Source of the DNA: Cyclobacteriaceae bacterium
Lineage (GTDB): Bacteria; Bacteroidota; Bacteroidia; Cytophagales; Cyclobacteriaceae
DNA length: 64,000 bases
Assembly: GCA_016787645.1 (NCBI GenBank)
Contig: JAEUUF010000013.1
Span: 558,001-622,000, forward strand
Reading direction: 5' to 3'
This document shows, piece after piece, positions 1 through 9,802 of this stretch. The notes beneath the pieces are model-generated. The model saw nothing but the letters and a program-made list of their open reading frames with translations, made no database searches and was not told the DNA's origin. A program made the position numbers and the translations under genes. The first letter of the stretch is position 1. Each line of letters starts with the position of its first letter.

Positions 1-243
1 AAAACTTTCCAGTACAGTGACCAGGGAAGCATGGCCACGGTGGGGAGAAACCGGGCAGTGGTCGACATGAAGGGATTCAAGATACAGGGATTCTTCGCCT
101 GGTTTGTCTGGATGTTTGTGCACTTGCTCTCCATTACCGGGTTCAAGAATAAAGTGTTTACTTTCTTTAGCTGGTTTTTCAGTTATTTGTCTTACGATCG
201 CAGCAATCGCCTCATTATTGGCCGACCACGGGATAAGGAATAG
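1..243 (+). CDS. ndh: Type II NADH:quinone oxidoreductase (NDH-2), C-terminal fragment
   Basis: The frame is open from base 1 with no start, so only the last 80 residues of the gene are present. The segment DQGSMATVGRN followed by RAVVD is characteristic of the C-terminal part of bacterial NDH-2, a single-subunit flavoprotein that passes electrons from NADH to quinone without pumping protons. It is followed by an aromatic, hydrophobic stretch (GFFAWFVWMFVHL) that anchors the enzyme to the inner membrane, and by a basic tail. The stop at 241-243 lies only 5 bases before the kup start, so the two are probably co-transcribed. The FAD and NADH folds lie outside the window. Confidence 0.88.
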   Translation, partial: KTFQYSDQGSMATVGRNRAVVDMKGFKIQGFFAWFVWMFVHLLSITGFKNKVFTFFSWFFSYLSYDRSNRLIIGRPRDKE

Positions 244-248
244 TCCGT

Positions 249-2249
249 ATGGAAGAAGAATCGAAGAAAATCAGTAAGTACGAACTCACCGCCGCCGGGG
301 TCTTGATCTCGCTGGGAATCATTTATGGCGACATCGGTACGTCACCACTCTATGTATTCCGTTCTATCGTTGGTACGTCGGTTATTTCCGAGGAACTCGT
401 CCTCGGTGGTGCATCATGCGTCTTTTGGACGCTGACCCTCATTACCACCACCAAATACATTTACCTGGCGCTGAATGCCGACAACAAGGGGGAAGGCGGG
501 ATTTTCGCCTTGTATGCCCTCGTCAGGAAATTCAAGGCCGGTTGGGTGATCTTCCCGGCCATCATCGGTTGTGCCACCATTATTGCCGACGGCGTGATTA
601 CTCCTTCCTTCAGCATCTCTGCCGCTATCGAAGGTCTCACCATTGACTATCCAAACTTTCCCACTATGCCGATCGTAATCGGCATTCTGATCCTCATCTT
701 CTTCTTTCAGCAATTTGGAACCAATGTGGTCGGCAACACTTTCGGCCCGATCATGTTTACCTGGTTCATTTTCATCGGTTACTTCGGTGGCGTACAACTG
801 GTTCAGAACCCATCGGTATTGAAGGCAATTAATCCAGTGTACGCCTGGAACCTGCTGACTCAGCATCCCGGTGGGTTTTGGCTGTTGAGTGCCGTGTTCT
901 TATGTACGACCGGGGCGGAGGCATTGTATTCTGACCTGGGTCACACCGGAAAAGGCAATATCCGGGTAGGCTGGATTTTTGTAAAGGTGTGCCTGCTCCT
1001 CAACTATTTTGGCCAGGCTGCATGGCTCCTTTCACTCAACGGGCAGGCGCTGAATGGCCGCTTGCCGTTCTACTCGATTATCCCTGAGCCTCTCCTCATC
1101 TTCGCCGTCATCATCGCCACCGCTGCGGCCATCATAGCCAGCCAGGCGTTGATTTCAGGCACATTTACATTGGTCAACGAAGCCATGAAGCTGAAGCTCT
1201 GGCCCAGCCTTCGGGTAAGATATCCCAGCCAGATGAAAGGTCAGATTTATATCCCGGCGATCAACTGGCTGCTGTTGGCGGGTACTATCCTGGTAGTATT
1301 GCGGTTTGGCCGATCTGAAAACATGGAAGGTGCCTACGGATTGGCGATCACTGTCGATATGCTCATGACCACCACGTTGCTGGTGTACTATTTCACAACC
1401 GTGAAGAAATCCAAGTTCCGGTCGTCCGTACTCGCCATGTTGTTCTTCACGCTGGAAGGAATGTTTCTCATTTCCAACCTTGATAAATTCGCGCATGGCG
1501 GTTCATTCACCTTCGCAATTGCCACCATATTCTTTATCCTGATGTTCATTCTGTTGAAGGCGCGTCGTTTGCGTGACCGTCATACGGAATTTGTCGATCT
1601 CAAACATTACGTGCCGCTGATCCAGGACCTGCAGGCTGACACCACGATACCCAAGGAAGCCACCAACCTTGTTTTCATGGCAGTGGCGGACAGCAAGCGG
1701 TACATCGACTCGAATATTATCTATTCCATTTTCAAGAAGCGCCCCAAACGGGCGGATGTCTATTGGTTCATCCACGTGGATACCGTTGACAGTCCTTACA
1801 CCTCCAAGTACTCAGTAGACACTATCATTCCGCGGAAGTGTTTCTTTGTACGGATCAAGCTCGGCTTCAAAGCCGACCACCGGGTGAACCTGCTGTTTGC
1901 GCGGATTCTCCATGATATGGCGGAGAATGCCGAGATCGATCTCGTCAGCCATTATGACTCGTTGCGGAAGCACAGCATGCCGGCCGACTTCAAGTTCATC
2001 ATGCTGCATTCCCTGGCTTCCGTGGACAGCGAGATTTCAACATTCGACAACCTGATTATACAGGGCTATCGCTTCATCAAAAAATTCAGTCTCACCACGG
2101 AGGAGATGTATGGCCTTGAACTTGCCAACGTCGAAGTAGAGACGGTACCCATCATGGTGGGGCCTGTTGCCAAGGTGCGGATCAAGCGTGAAAAAGACGA
2201 AGTCGCCCGCCAGAAAGAACTCAAGTACGATTCCTTCCGGGAGACTTGA
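249..2249 (+). CDS. kup: KUP-family potassium uptake permease
   Basis: A 666-residue protein, a usual length for KUP/HAK potassium:proton symporters of the inner membrane. The family signature GIIYGDIGTSPLY is at residues 23-35 in the first membrane helix. About twelve hydrophobic helices follow up to roughly residue 440, then a soluble C-terminal domain of about 220 residues. The ATG at 249 is the first in frame and sits 5 bases after the preceding stop. The pairing with NDH-2 suggests an operon, but no functional link is shown by the sequence. The C-terminal half keeps family-like segments (DVYWFIHVDT), so the gene appears intact. Confidence 0.95.
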   Translation: MEEESKKISKYELTAAGVLISLGIIYGDIGTSPLYVFRSIVGTSVISEELVLGGASCVFWTLTLITTTKYIYLALNADNKGEGGIFALYALVRKFKAGWVIFPAIIGCATIIADGVITPSFSISAAIEGLTIDYPNFPTMPIVIGILILIFFFQQFGTNVVGNTFGPIMFTWFIFIGYFGGVQLVQNPSVLKAINPVYAWNLLTQHPGGFWLLSAVFLCTTGAEALYSDLGHTGKGNIRVGWIFVKVCLLLNYFGQAAWLLSLNGQALNGRLPFYSIIPEPLLIFAVIIATAAAIIASQALISGTFTLVNEAMKLKLWPSLRVRYPSQMKGQIYIPAINWLLLAGTILVVLRFGRSENMEGAYGLAITVDMLMTTTLLVYYFTTVKKSKFRSSVLAMLFFTLEGMFLISNLDKFAHGGSFTFAIATIFFILMFILLKARRLRDRHTEFVDLKHYVPLIQDLQADTTIPKEATNLVFMAVADSKRYIDSNIIYSIFKKRPKRADVYWFIHVDTVDSPYTSKYSVDTIIPRKCFFVRIKLGFKADHRVNLLFARILHDMAENAEIDLVSHYDSLRKHSMPADFKFIMLHSLASVDSEISTFDNLIIQGYRFIKKFSLTTEEMYGLELANVEVETVPIMVGPVAKVRIKREKDEVARQKELKYDSFRET

Positions 2250-2404
2250 TCTGGCCGAAACAGATCCAGCTTCTACCGACCGCCACCGGACACCCCCGTT
2301 CAGTATCGCCCAGCCGGTAATCAAATAAAAGGCATTTTCTGCCTTAAATTCAATCATTATGATGTGGCATCCCTTTGGAATGGTTGTGGCCAAACGGATT
2401 CCCC

Positions 2405-4831
2405 ATGCTGCGTAGTTACCTGACCATCGCTTTCCGAAACCTGCTTCGGAGCAAGTCCTACTCCCTGATCAATATCCTGGGGCTTTCACTGGGCATCGCC
2501 TGCTGCCTGCTGTTGGCGTTGTACATCGCCGACGAGGTAAGCTATGATAAGCACCACGCACGGCTCGAAGATTTGTATCGCATCAATACCGTGTTCAGCT
2601 CTGAGCATGGCATCGACGAGCAAGGATCGGCTTCCCCTCCCATCGCCATGGGACTCTGGGCGGAAATCCCCGAAATCGAATTGGCCACTCGCGCGCTGAA
2701 TCCCCCTGGTGTTGCCCTCAACCTGATTCGGTACGAAGACAATATGTTCTATGAATCCGACGGGTATATCGCCGACTCCACCTTCTTCAGCATTTTCACC
2801 TACGACCTCCTTGAAGGCGACTCCCGCACCTCGCTCGTGGAGGCCAATTCAGTTGTTCTCTCCGATCACCTGGCCAAGAAGCTTTTCGGATCCGAGTCGG
2901 CACTGGACAAAATGATACACATCAGCCAGGGCGGTACATCAGATGACTTCAGGATTACCGGCGTGTATGCCACCGACCGGAACAGTTTTCTCCAGCCGAA
3001 TTTTATCGTATCGATGACCAGTTCGGGTTGGGGCGCTTACATCCGGACCCATCCCAGCGCGTCTAACGAATGGGCCGGCAACAACTTTGTTCCCTCCTAC
3101 CTGCTGTTGACTCCCGGGCACGACAAGGCAGCCGTCGAGACAAAAATGAATGCCGTGCTGATGAAGCGTGGAGCGGAAGCCATGAAAGCATTGGGCATGC
3201 AGAAGACCCTGCGCCTGGAACCGGTGAAGGACATCTACCTCTACTCCAATGTGGGCCGCAGTCCCCGCATCTCTTACATCTATATTATCGCCTCCATTGC
3301 CGCGTTCATCCTGGTGATTGCCTGCATCAATTTTATGAACCTTTCGACCGCGAAGGCAAGCAAGCGGGCCACGGAAATCGGCATTCGCAAAGTGATGGGC
3401 GCGTTCAGGAGTTCATTGATTCAGCAGGTGCTGGGAGAAGCACTGGTGATTGTCGTGCTTTCTATCCTGGTGAGCATGGTGCTGGTCCAGTTTACCCTCC
3501 CCTTCTTCAATCAATTAACGGGCAAAGAAATCTCGTTGAACTCCACCTCGGCCGCATTCCTGGGTGCGTCGCTCGTCGGTATTGCCGTCGTCACAGGCCT
3601 CCTGGCAGGAAGCTATCCCGCCTTTTACCTCTCATCCTTTCAACCCGCACAGGTGTTGAAGGGCAAAGCCATTCTTTCACACACCAGCGGCTGGCTGCGT
3701 CAATCGCTGGTGGTCCTCCAGTTCGTCATTGCCATTGCTTTGGTCTGCGGCATGTTGATTATTTCAGACCAACTCCAGTTCATGCAAAAAGAAAATCTTG
3801 GGTTTGACACGGATGCCCGGGTCGTTCTTCCCCTAAGGACGGAATCGGCCCGAAAAGCTTACTCTTCCCTCAAGCAGGAGATTTCCAGGAACAGCAATGT
3901 CACCGCAGTTTCCGGTGCGGCTTATGTTCCCGGCACACCGATCTGGAGCGACATGAACTACTACACCGATGGAGGTTCCATGGAAACCGCCGCTATTCAC
4001 CGTCGTAATGATGTTGACGCCGGATACCTTGAACTGCTCAATATCAAACTTCTCGCTGGTCGGTCTTTCTCTGACAACCGGGCCCAGGACAGCGCTAAAG
4101 TGATCGTGAACCACACGTCGGCCAAGAAGCTGGGCTTTGAACCGGAAGCGATGATCGGGCGGTCAATTTATTTCGATTGGCACGGCAAGAAGTACACCTA
4201 TCAGGTCATCGGGGTGATGGAGGATTTTCACCAGCAATCCCTGAAGCACCAAATTGTTCCGATTCTATTTGAAGCTCCGGCTTCCAGTGATGAATTCCAG
4301 TTCCTGGTAGCCAATGTGAACAAAGTAAATTTTGAATCCACCGTGAAAGAGCTCGAGGCCTCCTGGAAAAAAGTGGTGAACGATACACCATTCGAATACA
4401 ATTTCCTGGACGAGAGCCTGAAGAAGCAATACGATGAGGACCGCAAAGTGAGTTCTATCATCACCAGCTTCACGGTGATTGCGATGGCTATCTGTTGCCT
4501 GGGATTGTATGGACTCTCCAGCTTTATGGCCGAGCGACGTTTCAAGGAGATCGGTATCCGTAAAGTGATGGGCGCCAGCCTGGGGCAAATCACCGGGATG
4601 ATGTCAAAAGAATTTATCAAACTGGTATTGGTCGCCTTTGTCGTGGCGGTGCCGCTGGCCTGGTATGCCATGAGCCGGTGGCTGGAAGGATTCGCTTACC
4701 ATGTGTCCATGAATGGATGGATCTTCATCCTGGCCGGGTCCGCCGCCTTGGTGATTGCCCTGGCTACCGTGAGCTTTGAATCCCTCAAGGCCGCCTCGGC
4801 CAACCCGGTACAATCGCTGCGAAACGAATAA
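2405..4831 (+). CDS. MacB/FtsX-like ABC transporter permease, paralog 1 of 3
   Basis: An 808-residue inner-membrane protein of the type common in Bacteroidota: an N-terminal helix (SYSLINILGLSLGIACCLLL), a MacB-like periplasmic domain, an FtsX block of helices around residues 288-460, a second periplasmic domain, and a C-terminal FtsX block. The cytoplasmic coupling motif EIGIRKVMGA appears twice, after each first FtsX helix. The open frame extends back to 2375, but ATG 2405 gives the standard family start (MLRSYLTIAFRNLLRSKSYS). The protein should work with a separate ATPase, which is not encoded nearby. Two paralogs follow directly, which points to tandem duplication. The substrate cannot be read from the sequence. 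Confidence 0.9.
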   Translation: MLRSYLTIAFRNLLRSKSYSLINILGLSLGIACCLLLALYIADEVSYDKHHARLEDLYRINTVFSSEHGIDEQGSASPPIAMGLWAEIPEIELATRALNPPGVALNLIRYEDNMFYESDGYIADSTFFSIFTYDLLEGDSRTSLVEANSVVLSDHLAKKLFGSESALDKMIHISQGGTSDDFRITGVYATDRNSFLQPNFIVSMTSSGWGAYIRTHPSASNEWAGNNFVPSYLLLTPGHDKAAVETKMNAVLMKRGAEAMKALGMQKTLRLEPVKDIYLYSNVGRSPRISYIYIIASIAAFILVIACINFMNLSTAKASKRATEIGIRKVMGAFRSSLIQQVLGEALVIVVLSILVSMVLVQFTLPFFNQLTGKEISLNSTSAAFLGASLVGIAVVTGLLAGSYPAFYLSSFQPAQVLKGKAILSHTSGWLRQSLVVLQFVIAIALVCGMLIISDQLQFMQKENLGFDTDARVVLPLRTESARKAYSSLKQEISRNSNVTAVSGAAYVPGTPIWSDMNYYTDGGSMETAAIHRRNDVDAGYLELLNIKLLAGRSFSDNRAQDSAKVIVNHTSAKKLGFEPEAMIGRSIYFDWHGKKYTYQVIGVMEDFHQQSLKHQIVPILFEAPASSDEFQFLVANVNKVNFESTVKELEASWKKVVNDTPFEYNFLDESLKKQYDEDRKVSSIITSFTVIAMAICCLGLYGLSSFMAERRFKEIGIRKVMGASLGQITGMMSKEFIKLVLVAFVVAVPLAWYAMSRWLEGFAYHVSMNGWIFILAGSAALVIALATVSFESLKAASANPVQSLRNE

Positions 4832-4855
4832 TTTTTACCCGAGAACCCCTTACCC

Positions 4856-7225
4856 ATGTTGTTTAACTACCTCAAAATTGCTGTGCGCAGCTTGCTGAAG
4901 AACCCGGTGTTTTCATTCATCAACATTGCCGGGCTATCCACGGGTCTTGCCTGCAGCATCCTCATCTTGTTGTGGGTATACGACGAGGTCACGTTCGACC
5001 AGTACTTTCCGAAGTACGATCATATCTACCAGGTGCGACTGAACGCCGAAGTGGACAAGGGCATTGTCACCGGGCTTTCCGTACCCTACGGACTGAAAGA
5101 CGAGATCCTGACCAAAGACGCACGCATTAAACTCTCGGTGCGGACCAATTGGGGTGAAGGAGCGTTGCTTGCGGTAGGTGAAAAGCGTTTGAACAAGTTT
5201 GGCCTGTGGGCCACTGAATCATTCCTGGATATGTTCCAATTCCAGATGTTGCAAGGCACAACCCGGGCACTGGACGATCCTCGCTCGATCGTACTGACGG
5301 CGTCAACCGCCAAGGCATTGTTTGGCACCGAGGATCCCCTCAACAAAACAGTCTTGGTGGACAACCAGGGTGAACTTAAAGTTACCGGCGTCATTGCGGA
5401 CCTTCCCCCGAATACCAGGTTCTCTCCGCATGAGTTCTTCATTTCATATGGCTATTATGAATTGACACAGTCATGGGTTAAGAATGTGAAGGATCGCTGG
5501 GACAATAACGTAAGCCAGGTTTATGTTGAGCTCGCACCCGGCACCAATCACACCGAAATAGACCAGGCCATTCATGGAATGATCGCCGAAAAGAACAAAG
5601 ACCTCGGCAATGTCTCCTTGTTTCTCCAGCCGATGAGTCATTGGCGCCTGTACACCAACTTCACCAATGGCAAGGAATCGGGGGGGATGATCCTGTACGT
5701 CCGCCTTTTCACCGGCATTGCCATTTTCATCCTGATCATCGCCTGCATCAATTTCATGAACCTCTCTACGGCGCGCTCGGAACGCCGTGCCCGCGAGGTG
5801 GGTATTCGCAAAAGTATTGGTTCACGCCGAAGGGAACTGGTGTTCCAGTTCCTTGGTGAGTCGGTATTGCTCGCGATGCTCGCCTTCCTGGTGGCAATTG
5901 TGTTGGTTGAACTGGCCATGCCCTTGTACAATAGTCTTGTATCCAAACAACTGATGATTGATTACAGCTCCTATCGGTTTTGGGTACCCGGGCTGAGCCT
6001 TGCGCTGATTACCGGTATCCTGGCCGGCAGCTACCCGGCCTTCTACTTGTCCTCTTTCAATCCCGTGCAGGTGCTCAAGGGCAAGGTCCAGGTAAGCCGG
6101 TCTACAGCCACACCACGCGAAGTACTCGTCACGCTTCAATTCGGATTCTCCATCCTGCTGATTATCGCCGCCGTGGTGGTTTACCAGCAGATCAATCACC
6201 TCCGGCAACGCGACGTAGGCTATGACCGCGACAACCTGCTCCTGATCTGGACAACCAGCGACATTGAAAAGAACTACCACCCTTTGAAAACGGAGCTACT
6301 TGCCAGCGGGTTGGTAGAATCGATGTGCAAAAGCAACAGCCCGGTCACTGCCATCTTTTCAACCAACACACTCGATGACTGGCCGGGAAAGCAGGAAGGA
6401 CAACGCATTGAATTTACCACCATAGCCACTGAATATGACTACACCAAGACGCTGGGCATCCGGATGCTCCAGGGAAGGGACTTCTCGCCCGATTTTCCCA
6501 GCGACACCATGGCGTTAGTGATCAACCAGGCCACTGTCGATGTGCTGAATCTTGAAAACCCCATTGGCGTTAAACTCAAGATGTGGGAACAGGAATTTGA
6601 AGTGATCGGCGTAACCGAGAATATCCTGATGGGCGGCACGCAACAACCCATTGATCCCATGATCATGGTGATGTCTCCCACCTGGTCAAGCACCATCAGT
6701 GTCCGGCTGAAGGCGTCGCAGGATATCCAGGCAACACTGGCTGGCGTTGAGGAAATCTTTCGTAAACACAACCCTGCTTACCCTTTTGAATATCGCTTCG
6801 CCGACCAGGAATTTGAGAAGAAATTCGCCACGTTCAACATGATTGGACGACTCTCCAACGTCTTCACGTTGCTGACCCTCGTGATTACCGCCCTCGGCCT
6901 TTTTGGACTGGCCGCTTTTGCTACCGAACAGCGCAGCAAGGAAATCAGCATCCGCAAAGTGATGGGAGCCAGTGCGTCCAGCCTGGTACTGCTGATTACC
7001 CGTGACTTCTCAAGACTGGTTCTGGTGGCATTTCTCATCGCCGCGCCACTGGGGTGGTATTTGATGAACAGCTTTCTCGAACGCTACCCCTATCGCATTA
7101 CGTTGTCTGGTTGGGTATTGGTGATTGCGGGCGGTGCTGCGCTTTTGTTGACGATCGCGATTGTGGGATCACAAGCACTGAAGTCTGCCGTCGCGAATCC
7201 AGTGGACTCGCTGCGGAGTGAGTGA
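4856..7225 (+). CDS. MacB/FtsX-like ABC transporter permease, paralog 2 of 3
   Basis: A 789-residue paralog of the preceding gene with the same plan: N-terminal helix (NPVFSFINIAGLSTGLACSI), periplasmic domain, FtsX block with REVGIRKSIGSRRREL, second periplasmic domain, and C-terminal FtsX block with KEISIRKVMGAS. It begins 24 bases after the stop of paralog 1 and is probably in the same transcript. Family knowledge suggests mechanotransmission-type export or envelope stress functions. No ATP-binding partner is adjacent. The sequence has diverged clearly from paralog 1 in the periplasmic domains, so the copies are not recent. Confidence 0.9.
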   Translation: MLFNYLKIAVRSLLKNPVFSFINIAGLSTGLACSILILLWVYDEVTFDQYFPKYDHIYQVRLNAEVDKGIVTGLSVPYGLKDEILTKDARIKLSVRTNWGEGALLAVGEKRLNKFGLWATESFLDMFQFQMLQGTTRALDDPRSIVLTASTAKALFGTEDPLNKTVLVDNQGELKVTGVIADLPPNTRFSPHEFFISYGYYELTQSWVKNVKDRWDNNVSQVYVELAPGTNHTEIDQAIHGMIAEKNKDLGNVSLFLQPMSHWRLYTNFTNGKESGGMILYVRLFTGIAIFILIIACINFMNLSTARSERRAREVGIRKSIGSRRRELVFQFLGESVLLAMLAFLVAIVLVELAMPLYNSLVSKQLMIDYSSYRFWVPGLSLALITGILAGSYPAFYLSSFNPVQVLKGKVQVSRSTATPREVLVTLQFGFSILLIIAAVVVYQQINHLRQRDVGYDRDNLLLIWTTSDIEKNYHPLKTELLASGLVESMCKSNSPVTAIFSTNTLDDWPGKQEGQRIEFTTIATEYDYTKTLGIRMLQGRDFSPDFPSDTMALVINQATVDVLNLENPIGVKLKMWEQEFEVIGVTENILMGGTQQPIDPMIMVMSPTWSSTISVRLKASQDIQATLAGVEEIFRKHNPAYPFEYRFADQEFEKKFATFNMIGRLSNVFTLLTLVITALGLFGLAAFATEQRSKEISIRKVMGASASSLVLLITRDFSRLVLVAFLIAAPLGWYLMNSFLERYPYRITLSGWVLVIAGGAALLLTIAIVGSQALKSAVANPVDSLRSE

Positions 7226-7362
7226 GCGTGTGATCGGTGATCGTTAACCGGTAACCGGGTAAACGGTGCGGGCAGGTACCCGGAACCTCCCCAGCAACTT
7301 TCTTCCCAAAGTGTGCAACCAACCATGGGAAAAGGCAGTCTAAGTACCATTAACCCAACCTC

Positions 7363-9762
7363 ATGCTCCTCAACTATCTGAAAATCCTCTTTCGGGGGTT
7401 TGTCCGCAACAAGACCTTCAGCATTATCAACATCCTTGGCCTTTCGGTGGGGCTAACCTGTTCGTTGCTAATCGCCCTTTATGTGGTAGATGAGTTCGCA
7501 TACGAAAAGCACCACGCCAAACTCGACCGGATTTACATGTTGAGCACAGAGGCCTCATGGAATGGACAAACACAGAAATGGACCGGTGTTCCCAACGCCG
7601 CCGCTCCGAACATCGCGCGGGAAATACCCGAAGTGGAGAAAGCGGTGCGCCTGTTCTCCCACGAATTTGGCAACATGGCTTTCGTCTCCACTGACGAAGT
7701 GAAGTCGAGCGAAAAAGTTTTCGGCTGGGCCGACCCTGAACTATTCAGCGTGCTTAGTTATGAATTTATCAAAGGCGATGCGGCTACTGCCCTCTCCCGC
7801 CCCAACACTGCAGTGATGAGTGTGTCTGCAGCCAAGAAGTACTTCGGAACAACAGAGTGTATTGGCAAGACCATCAAGGTCGACAAGATGGATCCACTGG
7901 AAATCACCGGCATCTTCAGCGACCCGCCTGCGACTTCCCGCTTCCAATACCCGATTATTGGGTCATTCCTGTCGCACTACTTTGGCACTGAGAAGGCACA
8001 GTCGTGGGGCAACGCCAGTTTTGAAACGTATCTGCTCCTTACCCCGGGGGCCGACCCTGCGGTGGTTGAACAAAAAATAGCGGACATGTACAAGCGCCTG
8101 ATTCCCGAAGCCGATCAGTGGTTGACCTTGCACCTGATGCCGTTGAATGATGTCTATATCTACCTCGGCGATATCCAGGAATTTGCTAACCCACAGGGCA
8201 AACGCGGGGATATTACACAGATCCGCATCCTTACCGGGTTGGGCCTGGTCGTAATCCTGATTGCCGCGTTCAATTACATGAACCTTTCCACCGCCCAATC
8301 CCAACGCCGCTTCAAGGAAATCGGCATCAGCAAGACATTGGGCGCTACCAGCCGGCAGCTTGCCCGGCAGTTTTATACGGAGACGGCCGTGTTCGTCTTG
8401 ATCGCAATGACGATCAGCGTTATCCTGGCAGGGCTTAGCCTACCCCTGTTCAATTCGGTGACTGGAAAACTCATCACCGCATCATTCTTGATTCAACCCT
8501 GGTTCTGGATTGCTTTTGCCTGCATGTGGCTCGTGCTTAGTCTTCTTTCCGGGTTCTACCCTGCTCTTTACCTGTCCTCGTTTTCTCCCAAGCGCGTGCT
8601 GAAATCAACCCCTGAAGCCGGCGGGGGCATCACCTTGCGCAAGAGCCTGGTCGTGGTACAATTCTCCGCTTCAATTGTCCTCATCATCAGTGCAATTGTA
8701 CTTTATCAGCAACTCCTTTACATGCGCGATAAGAAATTGGGTTACCAGCCCGAGCAAGTGGTAGCAGTTCTCACCAGCGGGGCTGAAAACCGGGAACAGA
8801 TTATGTCGCTCAAGGCTGCCTTTGAAGGAATGCCCGAAGTGGTCAGTGTTGCCCGTTCGCAATCCTACCCGGGCGCAGGCGCCAGCGGCCGCTCTATCCC
8901 ACCGCTCAGCGGAGAAGGTGAAGGCAAATCGCTGAAGACCGTTCGTGCCGATCACAAGGTGACTGAAGCATTGGGAATCAAACTACTGGCCGGCTCCTCA
9001 CTGCCAGAGGTCAAAGCCCCTGAAGACACCACGATACAAGTCATCCTGAACAAGGCAACAACCGACTACCTCGGGTTATCGCCTGAAGAAGCTGTTAACC
9101 GTAAGGTAACCATCTACGGCTTCGGTCCCGGGAAGGTGGAAATTGTCGGGGTGATGGAGGACTTCCACTTTGCCTCCATGAAAGAACCAATCGGGGCTTA
9201 CTGTTATCACAATGCACGGACGGAAGGACTCAACTACTTATTAGTAAAACTGAAAGCGGGTCAGCTGATGCAGACCATGAAGAACCTGGAGGCCACTTAT
9301 AAGAGCGTTGTGCCCACTGCTTTTGAGTTTACCTTCCTGGAAGAGCGGTTGCAGACGTTGTATCGCTCCGAGGAGCAATTGGCGGAGATCATCCTGATTT
9401 TCGCCACGCTCGCTATTTTCGTGGCCTGCCTGGGATTGTATGCGCTCGCAGCCTACACCACCGAACGCCGTACACGGGAGATCGGCATCCGCAAAACCCT
9501 GGGCGCATCGGTCAGCCAACTGACCAACATGTTGTCAAAAGATTTTATTCTACTGGTGGCGATTTCTTTCATCATCGCCGCACCGCTGGGCTACTATTTA
9601 ATGCAACAATGGTTGCAGGGATTTGCTTACCGAATCGACCTGAACCTGCTCATCTTTGTAGGAGCGGGCGTATTGTCGTTGCTGATCGCCTACATCACCG
9701 TGGGCCTTGAGTCCATCAAGGCGGCCATGATGAACCCCGTAGAGTCGTTGCGTTCTGAATAA
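7363..9762 (+). CDS. MacB/FtsX-like ABC transporter permease, paralog 3 of 3
   Basis: A 799-residue third paralog. It has the N-terminal helix (KTFSIINILGLSVGLTCSLL), a first periplasmic domain, FtsX helices with KEIGISKTLGATSRQL, a second periplasmic domain and a C-terminal FtsX block with REIGIRKTLGASVSQL. It is separated from paralog 2 by 137 bases that include a short repeat-like stretch (7228-7262), so it may have its own promoter. It ends with the family tail NPVESLRSE, as the other two copies do in similar form. The ATPase and the substrate are unknown. Confidence 0.9.
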   Translation: MLLNYLKILFRGFVRNKTFSIINILGLSVGLTCSLLIALYVVDEFAYEKHHAKLDRIYMLSTEASWNGQTQKWTGVPNAAAPNIAREIPEVEKAVRLFSHEFGNMAFVSTDEVKSSEKVFGWADPELFSVLSYEFIKGDAATALSRPNTAVMSVSAAKKYFGTTECIGKTIKVDKMDPLEITGIFSDPPATSRFQYPIIGSFLSHYFGTEKAQSWGNASFETYLLLTPGADPAVVEQKIADMYKRLIPEADQWLTLHLMPLNDVYIYLGDIQEFANPQGKRGDITQIRILTGLGLVVILIAAFNYMNLSTAQSQRRFKEIGISKTLGATSRQLARQFYTETAVFVLIAMTISVILAGLSLPLFNSVTGKLITASFLIQPWFWIAFACMWLVLSLLSGFYPALYLSSFSPKRVLKSTPEAGGGITLRKSLVVVQFSASIVLIISAIVLYQQLLYMRDKKLGYQPEQVVAVLTSGAENREQIMSLKAAFEGMPEVVSVARSQSYPGAGASGRSIPPLSGEGEGKSLKTVRADHKVTEALGIKLLAGSSLPEVKAPEDTTIQVILNKATTDYLGLSPEEAVNRKVTIYGFGPGKVEIVGVMEDFHFASMKEPIGAYCYHNARTEGLNYLLVKLKAGQLMQTMKNLEATYKSVVPTAFEFTFLEERLQTLYRSEEQLAEIILIFATLAIFVACLGLYALAAYTTERRTREIGIRKTLGASVSQLTNMLSKDFILLVAISFIIAAPLGYYLMQQWLQGFAYRIDLNLLIFVGAGVLSLLIAYITVGLESIKAAMMNPVESLRSE

Positions 9763-9802
9763 CCCAGGCGCATCGTCAGCCGGCATATTCGAAAAGTAGC
9801 AC

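Noticed and set aside
414-866. Antisense reading frame of 150 codons within kup
   Set aside because: It lies opposite the well-conserved membrane part of kup and its translation has no recognisable features.
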